Source: UBA8079 sp049601915 (GTDB taxonomy: Bacteria; Pseudomonadota; Alphaproteobacteria; UBA6615). From it: a stretch of DNA of 64,000 nucleotides. The stretch is from NCBI GenBank assembly GCA_049601915.1, contig JBMYRB010000002.1, forward strand, positions 248,001 through 312,000, in the 5' to 3' direction. Under the pieces are notes generated by a model, which saw only the letters and a list, made by a program, of their open reading frames with translations, was not told the DNA's origin and did no database searches. A program made the translations under genes and the position numbers. Of the stretch, positions 16,911-24,840 are shown in pieces. Each line of letters opens with the position of its first letter. Position 1 is the first letter of the stretch.

Positions 16911-17708
16911 ATGGAAACGAATGTCGACGGCCAGACCGTGTTTGTTCACACCGGGGGCCGTGAATTCGACCCGGATCAGCCGACACTCGTGCTGGTGCAT
17001 GGCGGCGGCAACGATCACAGTGCGTGGGGGCTCCAGACACGTTATTTCGCGCATCACGGATACAACGTACTGGTGCCGGATTTGCCCGGTCACGGGCGCT
17101 CGCGCGGTACCTCGCCGGCGACGATCGAAGACTTCGCCGCGTGGCTCTGGCGGTTTTCGGATGCGGCGGGTGTCGAGGCAGCCCATCTCGCGGGCCACTC
17201 GATGGGCTCGTTGATCGTGCTGGCGGCGGCGGCCGGCTCGCCGGACCGTGCATTATCTCTCACCCTGATCGGCCCGTCGGACCATATGCAGGTGCACCCG
17301 GATCTGTTGACGGCCTCGGCGGCCAATGATCCGGTGGCCTGGGAGATGATCACCGACTGGGGCTTCGGCAAGCTGGCCCACAAGGGCGGCCATCAGGTGC
17401 CGGGTTTATGGCTGCGCGGCGGCGGTCGCGCGCTGCTCGCATCCTGCCCGGTGGATGTGCTCGGCAGCGATCTTGCCGCGTGTAACGAATGGACCGGCGC
17501 GCTGGAAGCGGCCGCGAAGGTTACATGCCCCACCCTGTTCCTGATGGCCACCGGGGACCGCATGACGCCGATTGGGGCATCGAAGGGGCTGCGCGGCGCG
17601 ATCGCGGGTGCACGGGTCGAGATGCTTCCAGACACGGGTCACATGATCATGGCCGAACGGCCGAACGAGACGATCGACATTATTTCAGGATTCTTGGACG
17701 ATATTTGA
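16911..17708 (+). CDS. Alpha/beta hydrolase
   Basis: A 265-residue serine hydrolase. The oxyanion-hole motif HGGGND is at 30-35 and the nucleophile elbow GHSMG has Ser97; the expected acid lies in ATGDRMTP and the histidine in DTGHM near residue 243. The substrate is unknown. The stop overlaps the thioesterase start by one base (TGATG), so the two are translationally coupled. Its place next to metY and an acyl-CoA thioesterase suggests ester or thioester turnover, but this is inference. Confidence 0.88.
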   Translation: METNVDGQTVFVHTGGREFDPDQPTLVLVHGGGNDHSAWGLQTRYFAHHGYNVLVPDLPGHGRSRGTSPATIEDFAAWLWRFSDAAGVEAAHLAGHSMGSLIVLAAAAGSPDRALSLTLIGPSDHMQVHPDLLTASAANDPVAWEMITDWGFGKLAHKGGHQVPGLWLRGGGRALLASCPVDVLGSDLAACNEWTGALEAAAKVTCPTLFLMATGDRMTPIGASKGLRGAIAGARVEMLPDTGHMIMAERPNETIDIISGFLDDI

Positions 17709-18160
17709 TGAACGACAAGAAAAACGAGCGCGACGAACGGCGCGAGGACTATCCGCATTTCCTGCAGATCCCGACCCGCTGGATGGACAATGACGTCTAC
17801 GGCCACGTCAACAACGTGACCTACTATTCCTATTTCGACACCGCGGTGAACGAATTCCTGATCCGCTTCACCGGGCTCGATTATCGCAAAAGCGAGCCCG
17901 TCGGCATGGTGGTCGAAACAGGTTGCCGGTTTCACAGCGAGATCGCGTTTCCTGACTTGCTGGACGTGGGGGTGCGGGTGCGCCGGCTGGGCAACTCATC
18001 GGTGACTTACGAGATCGCCATCTTCAAGCAAGGCGCCTACGCCCCGTCGGCGACGGGCCATTTCGTGCATGTCTATGTGCGGCCCGGCGAAATGAAGCCG
18101 ATCCCGGTGCCCGACCATGTCCGTGCCGGGTTGGCGCCGTTGCTGGTGGATGCCGGCTAA
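17708..18160 (+). CDS. Hot-dog fold acyl-CoA thioesterase (4HBT/YbgC type)
   Basis: A 150-residue single hot-dog domain protein. The diagnostic block is RWMDNDVYGHVNNVTYYSYFDTAVNEF, with the catalytic-type Asp in the xxDxDxxGHVNN pattern of 4-hydroxybenzoyl-CoA thioesterases. ATG 17708 shares its first base with the preceding hydrolase's stop; a longer upstream frame is not conserved. It ends by overlapping the convergent MetE-like gene by four bases. The acyl-CoA substrate is unknown. Confidence 0.88.
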   Translation: MNDKKNERDERREDYPHFLQIPTRWMDNDVYGHVNNVTYYSYFDTAVNEFLIRFTGLDYRKSEPVGMVVETGCRFHSEIAFPDLLDVGVRVRRLGNSSVTYEIAIFKQGAYAPSATGHFVHVYVRPGEMKPIPVPDHVRAGLAPLLVDAG

Positions 18161-19302
18161 CCCCACAAACGCTCCGAGGCGATTTCCGCACCGCGTACCA
18201 GCGACTTGAACTTCTCGATGGCGATGTCGGGGTCCACCTTGCCGATGCCGGCGAAGGTCGCGAAGCCGCAATCCGCTCCCGCCATGACCCGCTCGCGCCC
18301 CACGACATTCGCATAGTTGCAGATTCGGTCGGCGACCACGCCGGGGTGTTCGATATAGTTGGTCACGCTGTCGATCACGCCGGGAATGATGATCTTGTCA
18401 TCGGGCAGTTTCTTGTCTTCGAACACGTGCCATTCATGGGCGTGTCGCGGGTTTGAGGATTCCACCAGCATGCCCTGGGGCTTGGCCTTCATGACAACGT
18501 CGAAGATCGCCTCGAAGGGGATATCGAGATGGTGGGGGCCTTCGTAGTTGCCCCAGCAGATGTGCATGCGCACCCGGTCGGCGGGGATGTTTCCCAGCGC
18601 GGCGTTGAGCGCCTCGATTTGCATCTCGGCATGTTTCAGGAAGTCTGCGTCCGATAGTTCGCGATACTCGGTGTGGCGGCCCATGGCGAGGTCGGGGCAA
18701 TCGATCTGCAGTACGAAACCCGCATTCGCGATCGCCTCGTATTCCTCGCGCATCACGTTCGACAGCGCCTCGAGATAGGCATCGTCGTCGGGATAGAACT
18801 CGTTGTGCTGGAACACGGTGATGACCCCGGGCGAGGCGGCGTTCATGAAGAACTCCGTGGCGTCGCTGTCTTTTGATGCGGCGGTGAGGTTCTCCAGGTC
18901 CTTGCGCATGGGTTCGCGGTCGCGGATGACCACCTCGCTCGTGCAGCAGGGTCGGTTCAGGCGGCGTGTTTCGGCCATGCGGGCGAGCATCTTGCGGTAG
19001 CCCGGGAAACCCGAGAGGTCGTCGAAGCGCACCGACGGGCTGTCGCCGGAGAACCCGTCCAGGCGCTGCTGGATGTAGGTCGCGTAGCCGGTCTTGCTCA
19101 TCTCGCCATCGTTGATGATGTCGAGGCCCCATTCCCGCTGGGCGGCCACGATATCGGCCACGGCGCGGGTCACGGTCGCATCGAAGGTCGCTGCGTCGCA
19201 ATCCTCGCCGAACTCGACCTTGTACAGCAGGTCTTCCAAATCCTCGGGGCGGGGCAGGCTGCCCACATGGGTGGTCAGGATACGGTCTTTACTGTGCTGC
19301 AT
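18157..19302 (-). CDS. MetE-like (cobalamin-independent methionine synthase II family) zinc methyl/alkyltransferase
   Basis: At 381 aa this equals only the C-terminal catalytic barrel of MetE, which is twice as long. The zinc ligands of the family appear to be kept: His and Cys in MHICWGN, Glu in LVESSNPR and Cys in GADCGFATFAG. The N-terminal THVGSLPRP block is also typical. Members of this short group include thiol methyl- or alkyltransferases of varied function, so methionine synthase activity should not be assumed. It is convergent with the metY-hydrolase-thioesterase run and has no obvious riboswitch upstream. Confidence 0.85.
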   Translation of the reverse strand: MQHSKDRILTTHVGSLPRPEDLEDLLYKVEFGEDCDAATFDATVTRAVADIVAAQREWGLDIINDGEMSKTGYATYIQQRLDGFSGDSPSVRFDDLSGFPGYRKMLARMAETRRLNRPCCTSEVVIRDREPMRKDLENLTAASKDSDATEFFMNAASPGVITVFQHNEFYPDDDAYLEALSNVMREEYEAIANAGFVLQIDCPDLAMGRHTEYRELSDADFLKHAEMQIEALNAALGNIPADRVRMHICWGNYEGPHHLDIPFEAIFDVVMKAKPQGMLVESSNPRHAHEWHVFEDKKLPDDKIIIPGVIDSVTNYIEHPGVVADRICNYANVVGRERVMAGADCGFATFAGIGKVDPDIAIEKFKSLVRGAEIASERLWG

Positions 19303-19373
19303 GGGGACTTCCTGGAGAATGTTTGCGGCGGTTCTGTATCGACCGCGTTGGCCTATTTATACACGGGTGAGAA

Positions 19374-19404
19374 CCGAAAAGGGCCCGCCGTTTCCGGCAG
19401 GCCC
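19374..19404 (-). terminator. Intrinsic terminator of hsp20
   Basis: The stem GGGCCTGCCG/CGGCGGGCCC (one mismatch), read on the minus strand with a GAAA loop, is followed by TTTTCGGTT. It lies 50 bases beyond the hsp20 stop. Confidence 0.75.
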
Positions 19405-19453
19405 TTCCTGGAGGTTGTCCAAATTGTCACCGGGTTGAACCGGCGCGGCGGGG

Positions 19454-19918
19454 TTATGCCGCCTGCTTGTCGTGGTCGAGTGTCTGGGGTGCGACGCCGG
19501 CGGTGATTTCGATTTTCCGCGGTTTCAGTGCCTCGGGCACCTCGCGCTTCAGATCGATGACCAGCAACCCGTTCACCAGATCGGCCCCGGTCACGTTCAC
19601 ATGCTCGGCGAGATCGAAGCGGCGCTCGAACGCACGCGTAGCGATGCCGCGATGGAGGAAAGTCTCCTCGCCTTCGGCCTTGGCCTGCTCACCCTTCACG
19701 ACCAGGCAATTGTTGGTCTGGGTGATGTCGATGTCGTCGCTACCGAACCCCGCGATCGCCATGGTCACGCGATATTCGTCGTCGCCGAGCTTTTTGATGT
19801 TGTAGGGCGGATAGGATGGTGCCTCGCTGTTAAAGGCCGAATCCAGCATTTGCCCGACCCGGTCGAAACCGACCGAGGAGCGGAATAATGGCGTCAAATC
19901 GAGATTGTAGGTACGCAT
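19454..19918 (-). CDS. Small heat shock protein Hsp20 (IbpA-like)
   Basis: A 154-residue alpha-crystallin domain chaperone that holds unfolding proteins. It begins with the IbpA pattern MRTYNLDLTPLFRSSVGFDR. The core includes YPPYNIKKLGDDEYRVTMAIAGF, and the signature GIATRAFERRFDLAEHV and the beta9-strand NGLLVIDLKREVPE follow. ATG 19918 has a strong Shine-Dalgarno AAGGAGGAC nine bases upstream. Expression is probably controlled twice: by an RpoH-type promoter at 20033-20060 and by a ROSE-like thermometer that would mask the ribosome site. Confidence 0.93.
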   Translation of the reverse strand: MRTYNLDLTPLFRSSVGFDRVGQMLDSAFNSEAPSYPPYNIKKLGDDEYRVTMAIAGFGSDDIDITQTNNCLVVKGEQAKAEGEETFLHRGIATRAFERRFDLAEHVNVTGADLVNGLLVIDLKREVPEALKPRKIEITAGVAPQTLDHDKQAA

Positions 19919-19990
19919 TTCACTTGTCCTCCTTAAAGAGCAACTGTGATGTCGACAGTCCCGCAATTGGCCAGGACCTGCCGTGTGGAT
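19919..19990 (-). promoter_or_regulatory. ROSE-like RNA thermometer in hsp20 leader
   Basis: The leader on the minus strand carries a hairpin ACTGT...ACAGT (19959-19943) and next to it the box TTGCT (19943-19939), which lies opposite the Shine-Dalgarno AGGAGG (19933-19928). ROSE elements of alphaproteobacterial small heat-shock genes use a U(U/C)GCU strand to mask AGGA in the last hairpin. Here TTG...CAA closes the loop TTGCTCTTTAAGGAGGACAA. The leader, about 105 bases long, has the size expected for ROSE. The fold is by eye. Confidence 0.65.
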
Positions 19991-20032
19991 GCGGTCTGGA
20001 ACCCGAAGTCGGCATTCCCCGCGATAATCTCG

Positions 20033-20060
20033 ATATAGGTGGATGTTTTTCCGGTTCAAG
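20033..20060 (-). promoter_or_regulatory. RpoH (sigma32)-type heat-shock promoter
   Basis: On the minus strand CTTG (20060-20057), 17 bases, then CCTATAT (20039-20033). This matches the alphaproteobacterial heat-shock consensus CTTG-N17/18-CYTATNT at every fixed position. It is placed about 115 bases ahead of the hsp20 ATG. Confidence 0.72.
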
Positions 20061-20097
20061 GGCTTGTGGCCGGCGAATCAAGGCCCGGAATCAAATC

Positions 20098-20119
20098 GGG
20101 CGCTGCAACTGCAACGCCC
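20098..20119 (-). terminator. Hairpin after rpmE, weak terminator candidate
   Basis: On the minus strand GGGCGTTGCA pairs with TGCAGCGCCC (one G-T) across a two-base loop, 30 bases after the rpmE stop. The downstream GATTTGATT is only moderately T-rich, so efficiency is uncertain. Confidence 0.45.
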
Positions 20120-20148
20120 AAGAAACACGTGATAATTCGGACTTCGGG

Positions 20149-20391
20149 TCAGCCGTCTTCGGGTTCGCCGCCGCCGAGACCAAAACCTTCGTAGCGCTTG
20201 TTAAACTTTGCGACCTGGCCGCCCGTGTCTACGAGGCGATGCTGGCCGGTCCACGCCGGGTGGGTCTTCGGGTCGATATCCAGACGCAGCGTGTCGCCCG
20301 GCTCGCCATAGGTCGAACGGGTCTTGAATTCGCTGCCGTCGGTCATAACGACCGTAATCTCGTGATACTCAGGATGAATGGCTTTTTTCAT
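20149..20391 (-). CDS. rpmE: 50S ribosomal protein L31
   Basis: An 80-residue large-subunit protein of the bL31 family. It begins MKKAIHPEYHEITVVMTDG and carries the conserved TRSTYGEPGDTLRLDIDP and HPAWTG blocks. It has no cysteines, so it is the zinc-independent form. ATG 20391 has AGAGAGT upstream, and a strong promoter lies at 20421-20449. Confidence 0.95.
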   Translation of the reverse strand: MKKAIHPEYHEITVVMTDGSEFKTRSTYGEPGDTLRLDIDPKTHPAWTGQHRLVDTGGQVAKFNKRYEGFGLGGGEPEDG

Positions 20392-20420
20392 CTCATACTC
20401 TCTAGGCTCGGAAGGCCGTG

Positions 20421-20449
20421 GTTATAACCAAGCCCGTCTGCAACCGCAA
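20421..20449 (-). promoter_or_regulatory. Sigma70 promoter for rpmE
   Basis: On the minus strand TTGCGG (20449-20444), a 17-base spacer and TATAAC (20426-20421). The predicted leader is about 25 bases. Confidence 0.6.
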
Positions 20450-20535
20450 GGCTTGGTGTTCAGCGATTTGAAGGGCACGAAGGCGTTTGTTGGCGAGGTT
20501 TGCCGGGCCTGCTAAACCCTCTGTCTAGGATGGCA

Positions 20536-22353
20536 ATGCAACCACGATCACGCGGCGTGTCCGCGGGCCACGACGAGACCGAGACCCAGCCGCCCAAGCG
20601 CAGCCTGCGCGAACTCCGCAGGCTCGGTGGTTTCCTGCGTCCCTATCGTCTGGCGATAGCCGGTGCCGTTCTTGCGCTGACGATAGCGGCCGGGACGGTG
20701 CTGGTAATTGGCCAGGGCCTGCGTCGCCTCGTCGATGACGGGTTTGCCGCCGGCAACACCGGGCTGCTGGATGACGCGTTGATCGCAATGCTGGCGGTGG
20801 TTGTGGTGCTTGCCGCCGCGACCTATTTGCGTTTTTTCCTGGTGTCGTGGATCGGTGAGCGGGTGATGGCTGATTTGCGCAAGGCGGTTTTCGAACACAC
20901 CCTGCGGCTCGATCCGGCCTTTTACGAGACGATGCGGATCGGCGAGGTGATGTCACGGCTTACCGCCGACACCACATTGATTCAGGCCGTTGTGGGTACA
21001 TCCGCATCGATGGCGTTGCGCAATGTGCTGCTCGTTACCGGCGGGCTCGTGATGCTGGGCATCACCAGTCCGCGACTCACGCTTCTGGTGTTGGTCGTGG
21101 TGCCGCTTGTTCTGGTGCCCATCCTGGTATTCGGTCGTCAGGTCCGCCGGCTTAGTCGGGAGAGCCTCGATCGTCTGGCCGATGTCAGCGCGTATGTCGA
21201 TGAATCAATCGCCAACATCCGCACGGTCCAGGCCTTCGGACATGAAAGTCTGGACAGGACGCGGTTTTCCGGACGTGTCGAAGATACGTTTGCGATCTCC
21301 GTGCGTCGCATCCGCGCGCGCGCACTACTGACCGCCATAGTTATTCTGCTCGTCTTCGGCGCCATCGGCATCATCCTGTGGGTCGGCGGGCGCGACGTCA
21401 TATCCGGTCGCCTGAGTGCCGGTGACCTGTCTGCGTTTGTCTTCTATGCGGTGATCGTCGCCAGCTCGGTCGGCGCGATTTCAGAGGTGATCGGCGAATT
21501 GCAACGCGCGGCGGGTGCGACCGAAAGGCTGTTCGAGCTTTTGGATATCGCTCCCGCGATTGTTGCGCCGGCCCACCCGAAATCTCTGCCGGACCGCGCC
21601 ACGGCGCGCGTGTCGCTGGACGCGGTGACCTTCAGATATCCATCGCGGCCCGAAGATCCGGCCTTGTCGGACTTCTCGCTCGACGTGGCGCCCGGTGAAA
21701 CGATGGCTCTGGTGGGGCCGTCGGGCGCGGGCAAGACGACGGTGTTCCAGCTGCTGTTGCGCTTTTATGATCCGGATGCCGGACGTTTGAGTTTCGACGG
21801 AATCGATTTGCGCGACCTTGCGCCCGAAGACCTTCGCCGTCATGTCGGCATTGTACCCCAGGAGCCGGTGATTTTCTCGGCCGATGCCTGGGAGAACATC
21901 CGCTATGGCCGTCCGGATGCCAGCGACGACGAAGTGCGGGCCGCCGCGGACGCCGCGTCGGCGCTTGAGTTTATCGAGGCGCTGCCGGACGGTTTCAACA
22001 CGTTCCTGGGCGAGAAGGGCGTGCGTTTGTCGGGGGGGCAACGACAGCGGGTAGCGATTGCGCGTGCGATCTTGCGAGACCCGGAACTGTTGTTGCTCGA
22101 TGAGGCAACCAGCGCGCTCGATGCCGAATCCGAACGTGCCGTGCAGGCTGCGATGACCGGTTTGATGCAGAACCGCACGACGCTGGTTATTGCCCATCGG
22201 CTGGCGACGGTCATGGCGGCCGATCGTATTGTGGTGATCGATGAAGGGCGAATTGTCGCCGAGGGCACCCATCAGGAACTGATCGGACAAGACGGGCTCT
22301 ACGCGCGCTTGGCCGAGCTTCAATTCGATCTCGAGGGTGCCGCGGCCCAGTAA
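20536..22353 (+). CDS. ABC exporter half-transporter, MsbA/LmrA-like (fused permease and ATPase)
   Basis: About 605 aa. An N-terminal six-helix exporter domain (roughly residues 30-310) is followed by an ATPase domain with Walker A GPSGAGKTT, Q-loop VPQEPVIFS, signature LSGGQRQR, Walker B LLLLDEATSALD and H-loop IAHRL. It should act as a dimer exporting lipids or drugs; the substrate is unknown. ATG 20536 is favoured because AGGA sits five bases upstream; ATG 20530 and TTG 20500 are alternatives. It stands alone between divergent rpmE and the convergent MotB-like gene. Confidence 0.93.
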   Translation: MQPRSRGVSAGHDETETQPPKRSLRELRRLGGFLRPYRLAIAGAVLALTIAAGTVLVIGQGLRRLVDDGFAAGNTGLLDDALIAMLAVVVVLAAATYLRFFLVSWIGERVMADLRKAVFEHTLRLDPAFYETMRIGEVMSRLTADTTLIQAVVGTSASMALRNVLLVTGGLVMLGITSPRLTLLVLVVVPLVLVPILVFGRQVRRLSRESLDRLADVSAYVDESIANIRTVQAFGHESLDRTRFSGRVEDTFAISVRRIRARALLTAIVILLVFGAIGIILWVGGRDVISGRLSAGDLSAFVFYAVIVASSVGAISEVIGELQRAAGATERLFELLDIAPAIVAPAHPKSLPDRATARVSLDAVTFRYPSRPEDPALSDFSLDVAPGETMALVGPSGAGKTTVFQLLLRFYDPDAGRLSFDGIDLRDLAPEDLRRHVGIVPQEPVIFSADAWENIRYGRPDASDDEVRAAADAASALEFIEALPDGFNTFLGEKGVRLSGGQRQRVAIARAILRDPELLLLDEATSALDAESERAVQAAMTGLMQNRTTLVIAHRLATVMAADRIVVIDEGRIVAEGTHQELIGQDGLYARLAELQFDLEGAAAQ

Positions 22354-22372
22354 ATTCGCCCGCCCCGGATAC

Positions 22373-23539
22373 TCAGCGCTGGTCCAGTTTGAACTCGATG
22401 CGCCGGTTCCGCCGATGCGCGATTTCGTCGTCGCGGTCGTCGATCGGTTGGAATTCGCCAAAGCCTGCGGCAACGAGTTTCTCCGGCGGAATGCCGGCCT
22501 GTACCAGGAACTTCACGACCGAGATGGCGCGCGCGGACGCGAGTTCCCAGTTGGACGGGAATCGTGTCGTGCTGATGGGGCGCTCGTCGGTGTGGCCGTC
22601 CACCCGCAGGATCCATGCGATATCGTCGGGAATCTCAGCGGCGATCTGTACCAACGTCTCCGCGAGCTGCTGGAGTTGCTGTTGGCCTTCGGGGTTCAGG
22701 ACGGCCTGTCCCGAACCGAAGAGGACTTCCGATTGGAAGACAAACCGGTCGCCTTCGATGCGGATGTCTGTCCGGTCGCCGAGCACTTCGCGCAACCGTC
22801 CGAAGAACTCGGAGCGGTAGCGCGCCAGTTCCTGCACCTTGGTCGCGAGCGCCTCGTTCAGGCGTTGGCCCAAATTGACAATATGGACTTCCTGTTCCCT
22901 GTTTTTGGCCTCGGAGGCCTCGAGCGCCTGGTTCAGCGCAACAAGCTGGCTGCGCAGGGCGGCGAGTTGTTGGTTGAGCAGCGCCACCTGATCCTGTGCC
23001 TCGCGCGATATTTCGCTTTGCTCATAAAAGGATGTTTCTGCGGTTTCTGCCCGTTGCGTGAGCTCGGCCAGCCGGGCTTCGCGGGCAACAATGTCGGCTT
23101 CAAGCCTGGCCAGGTCGCGGTTCTGTGTCTCGATTGTTTCCCGGTCGGCACTCATCTGCGCGCGCAAGGCCTCCAACTGTTCTTCATTCTCCTGCCGCGC
23201 CGATTTGAGCAGGCTTTCCATAAATGACAGCCGGTTGGTCAGAGACTCACGGTCGGAAATCGAACTCTGCAGCTGGGCCGAAAGCTGTGAGACCGATAGC
23301 CGCAGCTCCGTATTGGCTGATCGCTCGAGGTCGAGCATGCGCGCCAGTTCGTCGACCTGCCGATTCAGTTTCGACAGGGCGTCGTCGCGGCCCGAAAGCG
23401 CCTCCGACAGGAAGAACTGTGCGAGCGCGAACACCATGATCAGGAACACCACCACGACCAGCAGGGCGGCGAGCGCATCGACGAAGCCCGGCCAATAGTT
23501 GATGGCCGATTGACGTCGTCGCGAGGAAGATCCGGGCAC
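22373..23539 (-). CDS. MotB/OmpA-type peptidoglycan-binding stator protein with long coiled coil
   Basis: 388 aa. The single membrane helix at about 18-43 carries Asp21 (PGFVDALAALLVVVVF), matching the proton-carrying Asp of MotB, TolR and ExbD. Residues about 48-245 form an unbroken heptad-rich coiled coil. The C-terminal OmpA domain has DGHTDERP, SNWELASARA and RRNRRIEF, the pattern that binds peptidoglycan. The coil is far longer than in flagellar MotB. The likely start is GTG 23539, 11 bases after the MotA-like gene. No flagellar genes are nearby, so a role outside the flagellum is likely. Partner: the preceding MotA-like protein. Confidence 0.85.
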   Translation of the reverse strand: MPGSSSRRRQSAINYWPGFVDALAALLVVVVFLIMVFALAQFFLSEALSGRDDALSKLNRQVDELARMLDLERSANTELRLSVSQLSAQLQSSISDRESLTNRLSFMESLLKSARQENEEQLEALRAQMSADRETIETQNRDLARLEADIVAREARLAELTQRAETAETSFYEQSEISREAQDQVALLNQQLAALRSQLVALNQALEASEAKNREQEVHIVNLGQRLNEALATKVQELARYRSEFFGRLREVLGDRTDIRIEGDRFVFQSEVLFGSGQAVLNPEGQQQLQQLAETLVQIAAEIPDDIAWILRVDGHTDERPISTTRFPSNWELASARAISVVKFLVQAGIPPEKLVAAGFGEFQPIDDRDDEIAHRRNRRIEFKLDQR

Positions 23540-23550
23540 CGGTAATTCCG

Positions 23551-24693
23551 CTAGCGGTCGTCGTCTTCGGCAAGCGCGGCGATGGTGCGTGCCAGCAGAC
23601 GAATTTCGGAGCGGATTTCCTGGACGATCTGGTTCCGCCCGTTCACCTGATCTTCGAGCATGCGCGATAGGTAGGTGTCGATATTTCGTATGTGGTTTCG
23701 GGTCGCATCGTCGAAGTCGTCGCTCCGGCGCGGCTCGGCCAGGCGCTGCAATACGGGTCGAAGTTCAGCCTGATTTTCCGCCAGCCGTACCATAAGTTCC
23801 TGCCCGGTACGCATCTGGTCGGTCATCGTGGAAAGACGTTCCGTCAACATCTGGAGGCTTTGGTCGCCGTGGCTGCGCGAGGTTTCGGCTTGTGCCACTG
23901 TGCGCTGAAGATTGTCGAGTGAATCTGCCGTTGTCTCGAGCAGAGCCTGTATATATGCCGGCACCGACTGATCACCCTCGCCGCCGGTGAGGGGGCCGCC
24001 GGCGGAGACGCGTGTGGCGCTGCTCAACCAGTCTTCCAGGTCATTGTAAAAACGGTTCTGGGCGGCGCTTGCCTGCAGGTCGAGGAACCCCAGCAGCAGG
24101 GAACCCGCCAAACCGAAAAGTGATGAACTGAAGGCCGTCCCCATGCCGGACAGGGGTGCTTCCAATCCGCTCTTCAGATCGCTGAAAATCTGGGTCGAGT
24201 CGCCGCCGCCGACTTGCAGCCCCGCGATGACTGCCGCGACTGAACCGACCGTCTGAAGAAGGCCCCAGAATGTTCCCAGCAGACCAAGGAAGATCAAAAG
24301 CCCGATCATATAGCGTGAAATGTCGCGTGATTCATCGAGCCGCGCACTGATCCCGTCGAGGATCGAACGCAGGGATGTCGTGTTCAACCGCAGCTGCCCT
24401 TGGCGGTCGCCGATCATGGCGGCCATCGGCGCAAGCAGGTGCGGCGGATCGGCAACGGAAACACCCGGCTGCAGGCTGCGATAGCTCTCGATCCAGCGCA
24501 CTTCGTTTTTGAGCATCAGGACCTGGCGGAAAACGAAGAGCAGGCCGAACACCAAGACCAGAATGATGACGCCATTGATTGCCGGATTGGCAAGGAAGGC
24601 TTCAATCAAGGGCTGGTGCAGGGCCCCGGCCCCGGCGATCGCGAGTGCTAGGAATATACCCATGCGGGTGAGGTAAGTACGCGGGTTAGTCAT
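23551..24693 (-). CDS. MotA/TolQ/ExbB-type proton channel protein with long C-terminal tail
   Basis: 380 aa. Four hydrophobic helices lie at about 11-30, 40-60, 128-157 and 185-206; the last two contain GLLGTFWGLLQTVGS and the GMGTAFSSSLFGLAGSLLLG block typical of MotA/TolQ/ExbB. From about 240 on, a mainly helical cytoplasmic tail of about 140 residues follows, longer than in TolQ. With the next gene it would form an ion-driven stator. It differs clearly from the tolQ copy at 40222. ATG 24693 is the start that fits the first membrane helix. Confidence 0.85.
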   Translation of the reverse strand: MTNPRTYLTRMGIFLALAIAGAGALHQPLIEAFLANPAINGVIILVLVFGLLFVFRQVLMLKNEVRWIESYRSLQPGVSVADPPHLLAPMAAMIGDRQGQLRLNTTSLRSILDGISARLDESRDISRYMIGLLIFLGLLGTFWGLLQTVGSVAAVIAGLQVGGGDSTQIFSDLKSGLEAPLSGMGTAFSSSLFGLAGSLLLGFLDLQASAAQNRFYNDLEDWLSSATRVSAGGPLTGGEGDQSVPAYIQALLETTADSLDNLQRTVAQAETSRSHGDQSLQMLTERLSTMTDQMRTGQELMVRLAENQAELRPVLQRLAEPRRSDDFDDATRNHIRNIDTYLSRMLEDQVNGRNQIVQEIRSEIRLLARTIAALAEDDDR

Positions 24694-24840
24694 GGCTTCT
24701 CTACCCGGTTGCGCGCGCAGCCGATGCTCTCGGCTACGTACGTTCTCATCACAACGCAGCACCGCAGGGCGACGTTCATTGAATGTATTTCACGGTACCG
24801 AATCTATGTGACGACTTTAGGGCGAAAGTGACGAGTCTCG

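Noticed and set aside
15533..16912. 459-codon open frame on the minus strand across metY
   Set aside because: It is the antisense shadow of a high-GC gene: no ribosome site, Arg/Gly/His-rich composition and no family pattern, while metY on the plus strand has all its motifs.
22373..24693. Zorya anti-phage system
   Set aside because: The ZorA/ZorB-like pair is present in outline, but there is no ZorC, ZorD or ZorE gene beside it; the flanks are efp, suhB and an ABC exporter.
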